A DNA stretch of 64,000 bases from Nocardioides litoris (GTDB lineage Bacteria > Actinomycetota > Actinomycetes > Propionibacteriales > Nocardioidaceae): the NCBI RefSeq assembly GCF_006346315.1, contig NZ_VDMR01000002.1, forward strand, positions 310,001 to 374,000, written 5' to 3'. The notes under the pieces are model-generated. The model worked only from the letters and a program-made list of their open reading frames with translations, was not told the DNA's origin and made no database searches. This document shows positions 27,122 to 35,674 of this stretch, piece by piece. The first letter of the stretch is position 1. Every line of letters begins with the position of its first letter. The translations under genes and the position numbers were made by a program.

Positions 27122-27895
27122 ATGCGCGACCTCACCTACCCGCCGATCATCGTCGCCGCCAAGACGGCGTTCCGCCTGCTCGGGCAGCGGTTCCAGATGA
27201 GCGGCACCGAGCACGTGCCGCGCACGGGAGGCGTCCTGCTCGCGGTCAACCACATCGGCTACGTCGACTTCATCTACGGCGGGCTCGCGGCCAACCCGTC
27301 GGGCCGCAAGGTGCGGTTCATGGCCAAGCGCGAGCTGTTCGACCACAAGTACACCGGCCCGCTGATGCGCTCGCTGCACCACATCGAGGTCGACCGGGGC
27401 GCCGGCGAGCAGTCCCTGCAGACCGCCCTGGAGCACCTCCGGGCGGGCGAGGCCGTCGGGATCTTCCCCGAGGCGACCATCTCCCGCTCGTTCGAGCTCA
27501 AGGAGTTCAAGACCGGCGCGGTGCGCATCGCCGCGGCCGCGGGCGTGCCGCTCGTGCCGGTTATCCTGTGGGGCACGCAGCGGATGATGACCAAGGGCCA
27601 CCCGCGCGACTTCTCCCGTGGCAAGACCATCGCCGTGCGCGTCGCCCCGCCGCTGCACCCGACCGGCGAGGACCCGGTCGCCGAGACCGCCGACCTGCAC
27701 CGGGTGATGCGCTCGCTGCTCGACGAGACGATCCGCACCTACCCCGCCGCCGAGCAGCCCCCGGGCTCGTGGTGGCTGCCCGCGTCGTACGGCGGGAGCG
27801 CGCCCACCCCTGAGGAGGCAGAGCGCCTCGACGCCGAGGAGAAGCGGGTGCGGGCGGCCCGCCGGGCCGAGCGGGACCAGGGCGAACCGGCCTAG
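27122..27895 (+). CDS. 1-Acyl-sn-glycerol-3-phosphate acyltransferase (PlsC family)
   Basis: 257 residues from ATG 27122. NHIGYVDF (about 42-49) supplies the catalytic His-x4-Asp of glycerolipid acyltransferases and IFPEATISRSFEL the substrate-binding block (normally FPEGTRS; Gly is Ala here). VKTGAVRIAAAAGVPLVPVILWG is the usual third block. It should convert lysophosphatidic to phosphatidic acid at the membrane. A charged helical tail (EEAERLDAEEKRVRAARRAER) ends the protein. It lies 59 bp after the aminotransferase, probably in one transcript. Confidence 0.88.
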   Translation: MRDLTYPPIIVAAKTAFRLLGQRFQMSGTEHVPRTGGVLLAVNHIGYVDFIYGGLAANPSGRKVRFMAKRELFDHKYTGPLMRSLHHIEVDRGAGEQSLQTALEHLRAGEAVGIFPEATISRSFELKEFKTGAVRIAAAAGVPLVPVILWGTQRMMTKGHPRDFSRGKTIAVRVAPPLHPTGEDPVAETADLHRVMRSLLDETIRTYPAAEQPPGSWWLPASYGGSAPTPEEAERLDAEEKRVRAARRAERDQGEPA

Positions 27896-27901
27896 TTCTT
27901 G

Positions 27902-27931
27902 GTCGACAAATGGCTTTGGGCCTTTGTCGAC
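27902..27931. terminator. Bidirectional hairpin between plsC-like gene and parB
   Basis: GTCGACAAA (27902-27910) pairs with TTTGTCGAC (27923-27931), and GGC/GCC extends inside. It sits between converging genes and is much lower in GC than its surroundings. Confidence 0.7.
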
Positions 27932-27954
27932 ACATCGACACGTCGACGAATCGA
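27923..27954 (-). repeat. Four phased 8-bp TCGA units directly after parB
   Basis: On the minus strand, starting right after the parB TAG, the units read TCGATTCG, TCGACGTG, TCGATGTG, TCGACAAA. The last two equal the 16-mer at 34132-34147 in dnaA. The array overlaps one arm of the terminator hairpin. The block is GC-poor for this genome. Confidence 0.6.
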
Positions 27955-28941
27955 CTAGATAGGCCGGTCGTCCCGGTTGCGCGGGTCCATGATGTCGACG
28001 ATGCGGCGCAGGTCGTCCAGCGAGGCGAACTCGACGGTGATCTTGCCCTTGCGCTGCCCGAGCTCGACCTTCACGCGGGTCTCGAGACGGTCGGAGAGGC
28101 GCTCGGCGAGGTCGTTCAACCCCGGTGCCACCGGCTTGCGGCGCACCTGGCGCGGACGGCCCTCCCCCGCCGCTCCCTGGACGGCGACGATCTCCTCCAG
28201 GGCGCGGACGCTGATGCCCTCGGCGACGACGCGCTGGGCCAGCCGGTCCTGCACCTCCGGGTCGTCGACGGACAGCAGGCTCCGCGCGTGCCCGGCCGAG
28301 AGCACGCCGGCGGCCACGCGTCGCTGCACCGAGGGGCTCAACCGCATCAGCCGGATCGTGTTGCTGATCTGCGGTCGAGACCGGCCGATGCGCTCAGCGA
28401 GCTCCTCGTGGGTGCAGCCGAAGTCCTCCAGGAGCTGGGCGTAGGCCGCCGCCTCCTCGAGCGGGTTGAGCTGGCTGCGGTGGAGGTTCTCCAGGAGCGC
28501 GTCGCGCAGCATGTCGACGTCGTCGGTCTGCCGCACGATGGCCGGGACGGCCTCTAGGCCCGCGGCCTGGGCGGCGCGCCACCGCCGCTCCCCCATGATG
28601 AGCTCGTACTCACCGTCGCCGGTGGCGCGGACGACGATCGGCTGCAGCAACCCGACCTCGCGCACCGAGTGGACGAGCTCGGCCATGGCGTCCTCGTCGA
28701 AGACCTGGCGGGGCTGCACGGCGTTGGGCCGGATCGACCCGGGCGCCAGCTCGGCGAAGTAGGCGCCCGCGACCAGCACCGGCTCGGTGACCGCCGCGGG
28801 AGCGTCGGCCGAGGTGTCCAGCCCCGGTGCGTCGCGGCCGGCCCCGGCGCCGGACGCCGGTGCGGGCGGTGTGGGCGCCGTGGGGATCAGCGAGCCGAGA
28901 CCGCGGCCGAGACCGCGCTTGGTTCCGGACGGGGTGCTCAT
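27955..28941 (-). CDS. parB: Chromosome partitioning protein ParB (CTPase)
   Basis: 328 residues from ATG 28941, overlapping the parA stop by 4 bp. The basic start [13 protein letters not shown] is the ParA-stimulating motif. After an Ala/Pro linker, residues 60-150 are the N-terminal CTPase domain with IRPNAVQPR and GERRWRAAQ; the helix-turn-helix ([25 protein letters not shown], about 185-210) recognises parS; the C-terminal 60 residues dimerise. It loads at parS, slides as a CTP clamp and organises the origin for segregation. The two parS sites in this window lie within the same operon. Confidence 0.97.
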   Translation of the reverse strand: MSTPSGTKRGLGRGLGSLIPTAPTPPAPASGAGAGRDAPGLDTSADAPAAVTEPVLVAGAYFAELAPGSIRPNAVQPRQVFDEDAMAELVHSVREVGLLQPIVVRATGDGEYELIMGERRWRAAQAAGLEAVPAIVRQTDDVDMLRDALLENLHRSQLNPLEEAAAYAQLLEDFGCTHEELAERIGRSRPQISNTIRLMRLSPSVQRRVAAGVLSAGHARSLLSVDDPEVQDRLAQRVVAEGISVRALEEIVAVQGAAGEGRPRQVRRKPVAPGLNDLAERLSDRLETRVKVELGQRKGKITVEFASLDDLRRIVDIMDPRNRDDRPI

Positions 28942-29918
28942 GCGCGGGCCCCCTTCGTGGCGATCTCGCGAGCTGCCTCGAAGTAGGACAGCGCGCCCGG
29001 CGAGCCGGGGTCGTAGGTCATCACCGTCTGGCCGTACGACGGCGCCTCGGACACCCGGACCGACCGCGGGATGGCCGTGCGGAGCACCTGGTCGCCGAAG
29101 TGGCCCCGCACCTCCTCGGCCACGCCGGCGGCGAGGCGGGTGCGGGCGTCGTACATGGTGAGGAGGATGGTGCTCACGTCGAGACCGGGGTTGAGGTGGG
29201 CCTTGACCATCTCGACGGTCTCGAGCAGCTGGCCCAGGCCCTCCAGTGCGTAGTACTCCGCCTGGATCGGGATCATCATCTCGTCACCGGCGACCAGGGC
29301 GTTCAGGGTCAGCAGGCCCAGCGAGGGCGGGCAGTCGATGAGGACGTAGTCGAAGCGGTCGTCCGGACCCCCGGGCGTCGGCGCGACCCGCGGGTGGCCG
29401 TGGATGGCCTTGCGCAAGCGGCCCTCGCGGGCGACCACGCTCACGAGCTCGATCTCGGCCCCGGCGAGGTCGATGGTCGCGGGCACCACGTGGAGCTCGG
29501 GCAGGTCGGCGCACGGCTGCGCCACCTCGGCGAGCGGTCGACCCTCGACGAGGGCGTCGTAGGTCGACGGGACGCCGCGGTGGTGGTCGATGCTGAGGGC
29601 GGTCGAGGCGTTGCCCTGAGGGTCCAGGTCGACGACGAGCACCCGCTGGCCCAGCTGCGCGAGCGCCGCCGCGACGTTCACCGTGGACGTCGTCTTGCCG
29701 ACGCCACCCTTCTGGTTCGCGACCACCATCACCCGGGTCGCACGGGGACGCGGCACGGCCTCGGTGGCCCGGGTCGCCTGCCGGGACTGACGGGCCAGCA
29801 GGCTGTGCTGCGCGGCCCGGGCGAGGGGCGTGGCCTCGGCGTCATAGGCGTCGCTCAGGTCGGCGAGGTCGCCTGCGGTGCGTGGGGCAGAGGACGACGG
29901 CCTCGGCGGGACGGTCAC
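28938..29918 (-). CDS. parA: Chromosome partitioning ATPase ParA (Soj)
   Basis: 326 residues from GTG 29918, preceded by GGAG. An N-terminal extension of about 60 residues precedes the deviant Walker A motif [14 protein letters not shown] (about 68-81), [12 protein letters not shown] and [13 protein letters not shown] (Walker B). It binds DNA non-specifically with ATP and moves ParB-parS complexes towards the cell pole. A parS site stands 10 bp before its start codon, so ParB binding could affect parAB expression. Confidence 0.97.
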   Translation of the reverse strand: MTVPPRPSSSAPRTAGDLADLSDAYDAEATPLARAAQHSLLARQSRQATRATEAVPRPRATRVMVVANQKGGVGKTTSTVNVAAALAQLGQRVLVVDLDPQGNASTALSIDHHRGVPSTYDALVEGRPLAEVAQPCADLPELHVVPATIDLAGAEIELVSVVAREGRLRKAIHGHPRVAPTPGGPDDRFDYVLIDCPPSLGLLTLNALVAGDEMMIPIQAEYYALEGLGQLLETVEMVKAHLNPGLDVSTILLTMYDARTRLAAGVAEEVRGHFGDQVLRTAIPRSVRVSEAPSYGQTVMTYDPGSPGALSYFEAAREIATKGARA

Positions 29919-29927
29919 GGGGAACTC

Positions 29928-29943
29928 CGTTTCACGTGAAACA
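29928..29943. other. parS site 1 (upstream of parA)
   Basis: The 14-bp perfect palindrome GTTTCACGTGAAAC (29929-29942) plus the flanking A gives 15 of 16 matches to the bacterial consensus. It lies between rsmG and parA, 10 bp before the parA start. Confidence 0.95.
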
Positions 29944-30014
29944 AGCGGATCGAGCGCGGGACGACTCTGCCAGATCGGCAGGGCCGGGGACGAAGTGGGG
30001 ACGCCGGGGGGAGG

Positions 30015-30746
30015 TCAGCGCCGCCGCCGGCGGCCACCACGAGCGGCCGCCGCCGGCCGAGCGGGCCACGACGCACGAGACGGGTCGGTCCAGCGGACCG
30101 TGACCGCCCAGGTCCGGTCCTCGCCGTCGTCACCCAGGGGAGTGACGGCCGGGTCGGTGGCCCCCCAGTGGCGGAGCACGGCCTGCGCCTCCTGGAGCTC
30201 CTCGTCCAGGGAGGACCCCTTGAGCACCGTCAGCGCCCCGGCCGGCGCGACCAGGGGAAGGCACCAACCGACGAGGCGGCCCAGGGGCGCGACCGCGCGC
30301 GCCGTCACGACGTCGAAGCCCGGACGGAGGTCGGTGGCCGTGTGCAGCTCCTCGGCCCGTCCGCGTCGCACGACGACGTTGTCCAGCTCCAGGTCGTCGA
30401 CGACCTCCTCGAGGAACCGGGTGCGCCTGAGCAACGGCTCGATCAACGTCACGGTCAGGTCGGGGCGGGCGATGGCGAGCGGGACGCCGGGCAGGCCGGC
30501 TCCAGACCCCACGTCGGCGACCGAGGCGCCGTGGGGGACGAGCTCACCCAGCAGCGCCGAGTTCACGAGGTGGCGCGACCACACGCGAGGGACCTCGCGG
30601 GGACCGATGACGCCGCGCACCAGGCCGTCACTGGCCAACCGCGCGGCGTACCGCTCGGCGAGGTCGAGGCGGGAACCGAAAGCCCCCCGCGCCGACGGGG
30701 GCGCGGGGGGCGTCTCGGCCGATGTTTCACGTGAAACGTCGGACAC
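30015..30746 (-). CDS. rsmG: 16S rRNA (guanine527-N7)-methyltransferase RsmG
   Basis: 243 residues from GTG 30746, 3 bp after the jag stop. The SAM-binding motif is VADVGSGAGLPGVPLAIARPD (about 75-95), with TLIEPLLRRTRFL next; HLVNSALL precedes it as usual for GidB proteins. It methylates G527 of 16S rRNA in the 30S subunit; loss causes low-level streptomycin resistance. Codons 4-8 (VSRET) are a parS site, so the N-terminus carries a DNA signal. A basic tail (ARGGRRRRR) ends it. Confidence 0.95.
   Translation of the reverse strand: MSDVSRETSAETPPAPPSARGAFGSRLDLAERYAARLASDGLVRGVIGPREVPRVWSRHLVNSALLGELVPHGASVADVGSGAGLPGVPLAIARPDLTVTLIEPLLRRTRFLEEVVDDLELDNVVVRRGRAEELHTATDLRPGFDVVTARAVAPLGRLVGWCLPLVAPAGALTVLKGSSLDEELQEAQAVLRHWGATDPAVTPLGDDGEDRTWAVTVRWTDPSRASWPARPAAAARGGRRRRR
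30723..30738. other. parS site 2 (inside rsmG codons 4-8)
   Basis: GTTTCACGTGAAAC at 30724-30737, with the flanking T, matches 15 of 16 consensus bases. It is coding on the minus strand (Val-Ser-Arg-Glu-Thr), using codons otherwise rare in this genome (TCA, CGT, GAA, ACA). Confidence 0.95.
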
Positions 30747-30749
30747 GGG

Positions 30750-31349
30750 CTACTCCGGCAGCACCACGACGAAGCGGCGCGGCTCGACACCCTCGGACTC
30801 CGACGACAGACCGGCGGCGGCCACGGCGTCGTGCACGACCTTGCGCTCGAACGGAGACATCGCGTCGAGCGAACGGCGCTCGCCGCTGGCCCGCACCTCG
30901 GCCACCGTCTCGCGGGCGATCTCCTCGAGCCGCGTGCGACGGTCGGCTCGGAACCCCGAGACGTCGAGCATCAGCCGAGACCGGACGCCGGTCTCGCGGT
31001 AGACGGCGAGCCGGGTCAGCTCCTGCAGGGCTTCGAGCACCTGACCCTTGTCGCCGACGAGCTGGTTCAGGTCGGCCCCCACGATCGAGACCGCCGCCCG
31101 GTCGCCCTCGACGTCCATGTCCAGGTCACCGTCGAGGTCGGCGATGTCGAGCAGCTCCTCGAGGTAGTCGGCGGCGATGTCGCCCTCCTGCTCGAGCAGG
31201 TCGACGTGGTCGCCCTCACCCGCGGGCGCCTGGTCCTCGCCGCTCTCGACGGGGGGCACGGACGACCCGTCGGCGGCCTGCTCCGGACGGTCGGCGACCT
31301 CGGCCGACTCGGGGTTGTCCACGTTGGTCAGGTCCGGCTCGGTGCTCAC
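30750..31349 (-). CDS. jag: KH-R3H RNA-binding protein Jag (KhpB-like)
   Basis: 199 residues from GTG 31349, overlapping the yidC stop (GTGA). The first 60 residues are acidic and disordered; a KH-type segment (AAVSIVGADLNQLVGDKGQVLEALQELTRLAV, about 90-122) and an R3H domain (ASGERRSLDAMSPFERKVVHDAV, about 155-178) follow. The Jag-N domain of Firmicute proteins is missing, as in other actinobacteria. It is encoded after yidC in nearly all Gram-positives and binds RNA; its exact role, perhaps with membrane insertion or division, is unsettled. Confidence 0.92.
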   Translation of the reverse strand: MSTEPDLTNVDNPESAEVADRPEQAADGSSVPPVESGEDQAPAGEGDHVDLLEQEGDIAADYLEELLDIADLDGDLDMDVEGDRAAVSIVGADLNQLVGDKGQVLEALQELTRLAVYRETGVRSRLMLDVSGFRADRRTRLEEIARETVAEVRASGERRSLDAMSPFERKVVHDAVAAAGLSSESEGVEPRRFVVVLPE

Positions 31350-32434
31350 CGGCGGCCTCCTCGCTGCTTCTTGGTGGGTTGCTTGGTCGTGGGTGCCGCG
31401 GCTCGGGGCGTCGGCTTCTTCTCCAGGGAGGGCACGGCCTCGTCCGGGGGAGTGGCGGCCTTGCGCGCAGCAGCCTGGCGCTGCGCCTTGGTCTGGCGCT
31501 TGGGCTGCTGGCGGGTGGCTGGGCGTCGCTCGTCGTCCAGGACGGCGGCCGTGGCGCCGCCGCTCGTCCCGCTCTCGACCGCCGGGCCCTTGCCCTTGGC
31601 GGCGTCGCGCTTCACCTTGGCGTCGAAGGCCGGCGTGCCGGGCGCGGGGTTGTTGCGGATGACGTAGAACTGCTGCCCCATCGTCCACAGGTTGGAGGTC
31701 GTCCAGTACAGCAGGACGCCGATCGGGAACGCGACGCCCGAGATGCCGAAGACCAGCGGCAGGACGTAGAGCAGGACCTTCTGCTGCTGCGCGTAGGGAC
31801 CGGTCAGCGCATCGGCCGGCATGTTCTTGCTCATCAGCTGGCGCTGGGTCGTGAAGGTGGTCGCGGTCATCGCGATGACCAGGAAGACCGAGAAGATCAT
31901 GACGGTCCAGTCACCGTCAGGTCCCCAGACCCTCGCCTGCCAGAAGGACTCGGAGATCGGGATCTTGCCGAAGATGAGCGAGTCGGCGAAGTCCTGGGCC
32001 CGGGCGTCGGTGAGGAACCCGCGGCCCTCGCCGTTCTTGGAGGCCTGGTCGAGGATGCGGAAGAGGGCGAAGAAGATCGGCATCTGCAGCAGCAGCGGCA
32101 GGCAGGACGCGAACGGGTTGGTGCCCGCGTCCTTGTAGAGCTTCATCGTCTCCTCGCCGAGACGCTGCCGGTCGTGGCCGTACTTCTTCTGCAGCTCCTT
32201 GACCTTGGGCTGGATGAGCTGCATGTTGCGCTGCGACTTGATCTGCTTGACGAACAGCGGGATCAGCAGCACCCGGATGACCAGCGTCAGGCCCACGATG
32301 GACAACGCCCAGCCGAGCCCGCCCTCCGGGTCGAGCACGAGGCTGAGCAGCTCGTGCCAGCCGAGCATGATGCCCGAGATGGCGTAGTACAGCGGCTGCA
32401 TGACGAAGCTGCCGAGGTCGGAGAAGATGCCCAC
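31346..32434 (-). CDS. yidC: Membrane protein insertase YidC
   Basis: 362 residues from GTG 32434, five bases after the yidD stop, with AAGGAG upstream. The Oxa1/YidC core has five membrane helices: MQPLYYAISGIMLGWHELLSLVL, WALSIVGLTLVIRVLLIPLFV (with the conserved Arg), PLLLQMPIFFALFRIL, TVMIFSVFLVIAMTATTF, and LLYVLPLVFGISGVAFPIGVLLYWTTSNLW. KELQKKYGHDRQRLGEE is the cytoplasmic hairpin. It inserts proteins into the membrane alone or with SecYEG. A basic Lys/Arg-rich tail of about 110 residues may bind ribosomes. Confidence 0.97.
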   Translation of the reverse strand: MGIFSDLGSFVMQPLYYAISGIMLGWHELLSLVLDPEGGLGWALSIVGLTLVIRVLLIPLFVKQIKSQRNMQLIQPKVKELQKKYGHDRQRLGEETMKLYKDAGTNPFASCLPLLLQMPIFFALFRILDQASKNGEGRGFLTDARAQDFADSLIFGKIPISESFWQARVWGPDGDWTVMIFSVFLVIAMTATTFTTQRQLMSKNMPADALTGPYAQQQKVLLYVLPLVFGISGVAFPIGVLLYWTTSNLWTMGQQFYVIRNNPAPGTPAFDAKVKRDAAKGKGPAVESGTSGGATAAVLDDERRPATRQQPKRQTKAQRQAAARKAATPPDEAVPSLEKKPTPRAAAPTTKQPTKKQRGGRR

Positions 32435-32438
32435 GGGC

Positions 32439-32744
32439 TCAGGCTCCTTGGTGGTGGGTCGGCGCACCGCAGGACACGGCGTCGTGGTCGGGGGAGAGGG
32501 GTGCAGCCGGCTCGGCGACGACCGAACCGCGCCGCGGCGGCACCTTGTCGACGCCGCCGGCGGCCCACGGGTGGCACCGGGCGAGCCGGCGCACCGCGAG
32601 CCACGAGCCGCGGACGCTGCCGTGCACCTGCACGGCCTCGAGGGCGTACGCCGAGCACGAGGGGTAGTAGCGGCACACCTGGCCGTACAGCGGGCTGATG
32701 AGCAGGCGGTAGGCCCGCAGCAGCAGGACGAGCACGTGCTTCAC
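32439..32744 (-). CDS. yidD: Membrane protein insertion efficiency factor YidD
   Basis: 101 residues from ATG 32744, overlapping the rnpA stop by 4 bp. Family pattern: LLLRAYRLLISPLYGQVCRYYPSCSAYALEAVQVHGSVRGSWLAVRRLARCHPW, with the three conserved cysteines. It assists YidC at the membrane. A second, divergent YidD-type gene lies at 40449-40847. Confidence 0.95.
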   Translation of the reverse strand: MKHVLVLLLRAYRLLISPLYGQVCRYYPSCSAYALEAVQVHGSVRGSWLAVRRLARCHPWAAGGVDKVPPRRGSVVAEPAAPLSPDHDAVSCGAPTHHQGA

Positions 32745-33085
32745 GCGGCCTCCCGGGGCAGCACCCGACGCAGGCAGGCGTCGAGGTCGCTCTCCAGGGT
32801 GGCGTACGACGCAACCGCCGCGGCCGGGAGAGCCCGGACCACGACCGTCGTGCCGCCCGGCCAGGCCTCGATCCGGCCCGCCACGAGGTGGCGCAGCCGG
32901 CGGCGTACCCGGTTGCGCACGACGGCCCCACCCACGGTGCGTCCGACGACGAACCCGGCCCTCGGGCCATCGCCCGCCTCGGGGCGCGCGTGCACGACCA
33001 CGGTCGCCGCGGCGGCGCGCCGCCCACGGCGGCTCACCTCACGGAACCCGGCGGCCTCGGTGAGTCGGTGTCGCGCGGCGAGCAT
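32741..33085 (-). CDS. rnpA: Ribonuclease P protein component
   Basis: 114 residues from ATG 33085. The RNR motif is VVRNRVRRRLRH (about 56-67); FREVSRRGRRA and GFVVGRTVGGAV are family features. It binds the catalytic RNA and helps cut the 5' leader of pre-tRNA. It follows rpmH by 36 bp in the leftward operon. Confidence 0.96.
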   Translation of the reverse strand: MLAARHRLTEAAGFREVSRRGRRAAAATVVVHARPEAGDGPRAGFVVGRTVGGAVVRNRVRRRLRHLVAGRIEAWPGGTTVVVRALPAAAVASYATLESDLDACLRRVLPREAA

Positions 33086-33121
33086 CGTCGACCGCGGGCC
33101 TGGGCCGGCGCCGAGGCCGGC

Positions 33122-33259
33122 TCAGACGGCCAGGCTCTTGCGGCCCTTGCGGCGGCGCCCCGACAGGATGGCGCGGCCGGCGCGCGTGCGCATGCGGAGC
33201 CGGAACCCGTGGGTCTTGTGACGGCGACGGTTGTTGGGCTGGTAGGTGCGCTTGCTCAC
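33122..33259 (-). CDS. rpmH: 50S ribosomal protein bL34
   Basis: 45 residues from GTG 33259 (AAGGA upstream). The start [19 protein letters not shown] is diagnostic. It is the first gene of the rpmH-rnpA-yidD-yidC-jag-rsmG-parA-parB operon, divergent from dnaA. Confidence 0.98.
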   Translation of the reverse strand: MSKRTYQPNNRRRHKTHGFRLRMRTRAGRAILSGRRRKGRKSLAV

Positions 33260-33398
33260 GGCATTCCTTCGTTGGCGGGTCCCGCACACCGGGTGCGCGG
33301 AGAGGTACAGTCCGGGTCGCCGTGGGGCCGTGCCGGGCGCCCGTGCGAGCCCCGCGGGACGCGACACAGTGCAGCACCGGACCCCGTGCGACCTTGGA

Positions 33399-33428
33399 AC
33401 GGTACGCGCTGCCCGAGAAGCCGGTCAA
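33399..33428 (-). promoter_or_regulatory. Promoter of the rpmH operon
   Basis: On the minus strand TTGACC (33428-33423), an 18-bp spacer and TACCGT (33404-33399) match housekeeping -35 and -10 elements. The leader to rpmH would be about 130 bases. Confidence 0.65.
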
Positions 33429-33464
33429 ACCGTCGCGCCCCGTCCACGGCCTGTGGATGACGTC

Positions 33465-33494
33465 TTGTCGTCGTGCCTCGCGCCCGACTAGCGT
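33465..33494 (+). promoter_or_regulatory. Candidate dnaA promoter
   Basis: TTGTCG (33465-33470), 18 bp, TAGCGT (33489-33494). DnaA-box-like TGTGGATGA lies just upstream at 33452-33460 and two more boxes lie downstream, consistent with DnaA autoregulation. Confidence 0.5.
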
Positions 33495-33663
33495 GCCCGC
33501 CACCGGGCTTCCCCTCCGACCCCGGACCCGAACCGCCCGACGTCGCCGTCTCGGTGGCCGCTGCTCCTACGCGTGCCGCTGACCTGCACCGACGCGATGC
33601 GGGCCGGGCCCTGGCCGGTTCCCCGCCGCACCTCGTCCCCTCCCGGGACCCCCATTCACAGGC

Positions 33664-33684
33664 TGTGGACAAAGCTGTGGAACA
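33664..33684 (+). promoter_or_regulatory. DnaA boxes upstream of dnaA
   Basis: TGTGGACAA (33664-33672) is the exact reverse complement of the high-GC consensus box TTGTCCACA; TGTGGAACA (33676-33684) follows with 3 bp between. Confidence 0.75.
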
Positions 33685-33782
33685 GTCGCCGGGACGGACC
33701 CGTCCCCCGGCCGGCCGGGGCTCGGACCACCCACCGAGGGGCCCACGGCGGCCCCGGACCCCAGAAGCGGAGCGACGCACCA

Positions 33783-35288
33783 GTGGACGACCACGGGCCC
33801 GACCGAGCCGACCGCCCCGACCAGCCCGGGACCCCCGAGCTCGAGACCGCCTGGCGTGCGGTGGTCACCGAGCTCCAGGCCCACCAGCAGGCCTGGCTCA
33901 AGCTGAGTCGGCCGGTGCACCTGCACGAGTCGACCGCGATCGTGGCCGTGCCGGACGACTTCACCCGCTCCCAGCTCGAGGGCCGCCTCCGGGCCCAGCT
34001 CGAGGACGCGCTCACCGACCGACTCGGCCTGGAGATCCGGGTCGCGGTGACGGTGGAGCCGGAGCTGGGCCGCGTCGTGCCCACCGAGGACGCGCCGGTG
34101 ACAACCACGGACGAAGCGACAGATCAACAGATCGATGTGTCGACAAATCTGCTCTCGGCCGACCTGCCCGCCGGCAGCGAGGGGTCCACCACCGCCTTCC
34201 CGGCGGTCGGGGGCGCGCCCGGCCAGGGTGACCAGGCCAAGTCGGCGCTCGAGACGCGGCTCAACCCGAAGTACACCTTCGAGACCTTCGTCATCGGCTC
34301 GTCCAACCGATTCCCCCACGCTGCGGCCGTCGCGGTCGCCGAGGCACCGGGTCGCGCCTACAACCCGCTCCTGGTCTACGGCGAGTCCGGGCTGGGCAAG
34401 ACCCACCTGCTCCACGCGATCGGCCACTACGTGCGCAGCCTGTTCACCGGGGCCAAGGTGCGCTACGTCTCCAGCGAGGAGTTCACCAACGAGTTCATCA
34501 ACGCGATCCGCGACGACCGGCTCGACCGGTTCAAGCGCCGCTACCGCGAGGTCGACGTCCTGCTCATCGACGACATCCAGTTCCTCGAGGGCAAGACGCA
34601 GACGCAGGAGGAGTTCTTCCACACCTTCAACGCGCTGCACAACGCCAACAAGCAGATCGTGCTGACCTCCGACCGGGCTCCCAAGCGCCTCGAGGCGCTG
34701 GAAGACCGGCTGCGCAACCGGTTCGAGTGGGGCCTCATCACCGACGTGCAGCCCCCAGACCTCGAGACCCGGATCGCCATCCTGCGCAAGAAGGCGGCCA
34801 TGGACCGCCTCACCGCCCCGCCGGACGTGCTCGAGTTCATCGCCTCGAAGATCCAGACCAACATCCGCGAGCTCGAGGGCGCGCTGATCCGGGTCACCGC
34901 GTTCGCCAACCTCAACCGCCAGCCGGTCGACATGACGCTGGCCGAGATCGTCCTGAAGGACCTGATCCCCGAGGGCGGCGAGCCGGAGATCACCTCGGCG
35001 CTCATCATCGCCCAGACCTCGGCCTACTTCGGGCTGCCGATCGAGGAGATCACCGGGCCCAGCCGGGGCCGCCACCTGGTCCTCGCGCGGCAGATCGCGA
35101 TGTACCTGTGCCGTGAGCTCACCGACATGTCGCTGCCCAAGATCGGCGCCCAGTTCGGCAACCGCGACCACACGACCGTCATGTACGCCGAGCGCAAGAT
35201 CAACCAGCTCCTCGGCGAGCGGCGGGCGGTCTTCAACCAGGTCAGCGAGCTCACCAACCGGGTCAAGATGCAGGCGCGCCAGGCCTGA
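33783..35288 (+). CDS. dnaA: Chromosomal replication initiator protein DnaA
   Basis: 501 residues from GTG 33783. Domain I (1-85) begins TPELETAWRAVVTELQAHQQAWLKLSRP; a variable domain II (about 95-160) follows; domain III has Walker A GESGLGKTHLLHAIG, Walker B VLLIDDIQFLEGK and sensor RLRNRFEWGL; domain IV ends with the box-binding signature FGNRDHTTVMYAERKI. It melts oriC with ATP. Domain II contains a run of codons rare in this genome (GAA, ACA, GAT, CAA, GAT, ACA, AAT at 34111-34149), forming a low-GC island described separately. Confidence 0.99.
   Translation: MDDHGPDRADRPDQPGTPELETAWRAVVTELQAHQQAWLKLSRPVHLHESTAIVAVPDDFTRSQLEGRLRAQLEDALTDRLGLEIRVAVTVEPELGRVVPTEDAPVTTTDEATDQQIDVSTNLLSADLPAGSEGSTTAFPAVGGAPGQGDQAKSALETRLNPKYTFETFVIGSSNRFPHAAAVAVAEAPGRAYNPLLVYGESGLGKTHLLHAIGHYVRSLFTGAKVRYVSSEEFTNEFINAIRDDRLDRFKRRYREVDVLLIDDIQFLEGKTQTQEEFFHTFNALHNANKQIVLTSDRAPKRLEALEDRLRNRFEWGLITDVQPPDLETRIAILRKKAAMDRLTAPPDVLEFIASKIQTNIRELEGALIRVTAFANLNRQPVDMTLAEIVLKDLIPEGGEPEITSALIIAQTSAYFGLPIEEITGPSRGRHLVLARQIAMYLCRELTDMSLPKIGAQFGNRDHTTVMYAERKINQLLGERRAVFNQVSELTNRVKMQARQA
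34116..34147 (+). repeat. Phased 8-bp TCGA/TCAA units inside dnaA domain II
   Basis: Successive 8-mers read GCGACAGA, TCAACAGA, TCGATGTG, TCGACAAA. The last 16 bases are identical (inverted) to 27923-27938 beyond parB. Coding here is for the poorly conserved linker of DnaA, so a DNA signal could be tolerated. Confidence 0.55.
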
Positions 35289-35674
35289 GCCGCCTCGCGC
35301 CGCGCACCGGTCGGAGGACTCTCCGCCTGTGGACGCGCCCCGACCCGACGTACGAACTACACGGGGAGGATCTGGGGACGAACCAGCACCTGTCATCCCC
35401 AGGTCGGCATCGATCCACAGCCCGAACCGGACGACCCGGCCGCCGTCCACAGGCTCATCCACCGGTGTGGAGACCCGCTGACCAGCACCGACGCCGGTCC
35501 TCCACACATTCCACAGCTCCTGTGACTACGACCAGACTCCAGAGCGACGACGAACCGTGGAACTCCGTCCGGGCCTCCCCCTGTGGAGGACCACCCCCGC
35601 GTGGCAGGATGCGATCCCGCCGTGCGGCCCGCCCCCGGGCTCCGCACCCACTCCCGTGAGATGAAGGACCAGCC
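35289..35674. other. oriC: Replication origin oriC (dnaA-dnaN intergenic region)
   Basis: 386 bp without a gene, in the place where oriC lies in Streptomyces and Mycobacterium. Sequences with the DnaA-box core TCCACA/TGTGGA occur at 35328-35336, 35411-35419, 35443-35451, 35466-35474, 35498-35506, 35507-35515 and 35582-35590, on both strands, plus weaker ones. No long AT-rich run is visible, so the unwinding element cannot be placed with confidence. Confidence 0.85.

Larger units (their letters stand above)
33260..33782. other. rpmH-dnaA intergenic control region
   Basis: 523 bp between the divergent starts hold a minus-strand promoter for rpmH (33399-33428), a plus-strand promoter candidate for dnaA (33465-33494), and DnaA-box-like sequences at 33452-33460, 33664-33672 and 33676-33684. 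No gene was recognised. The dnaA leader would be about 280 bases long. Confidence 0.7.
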
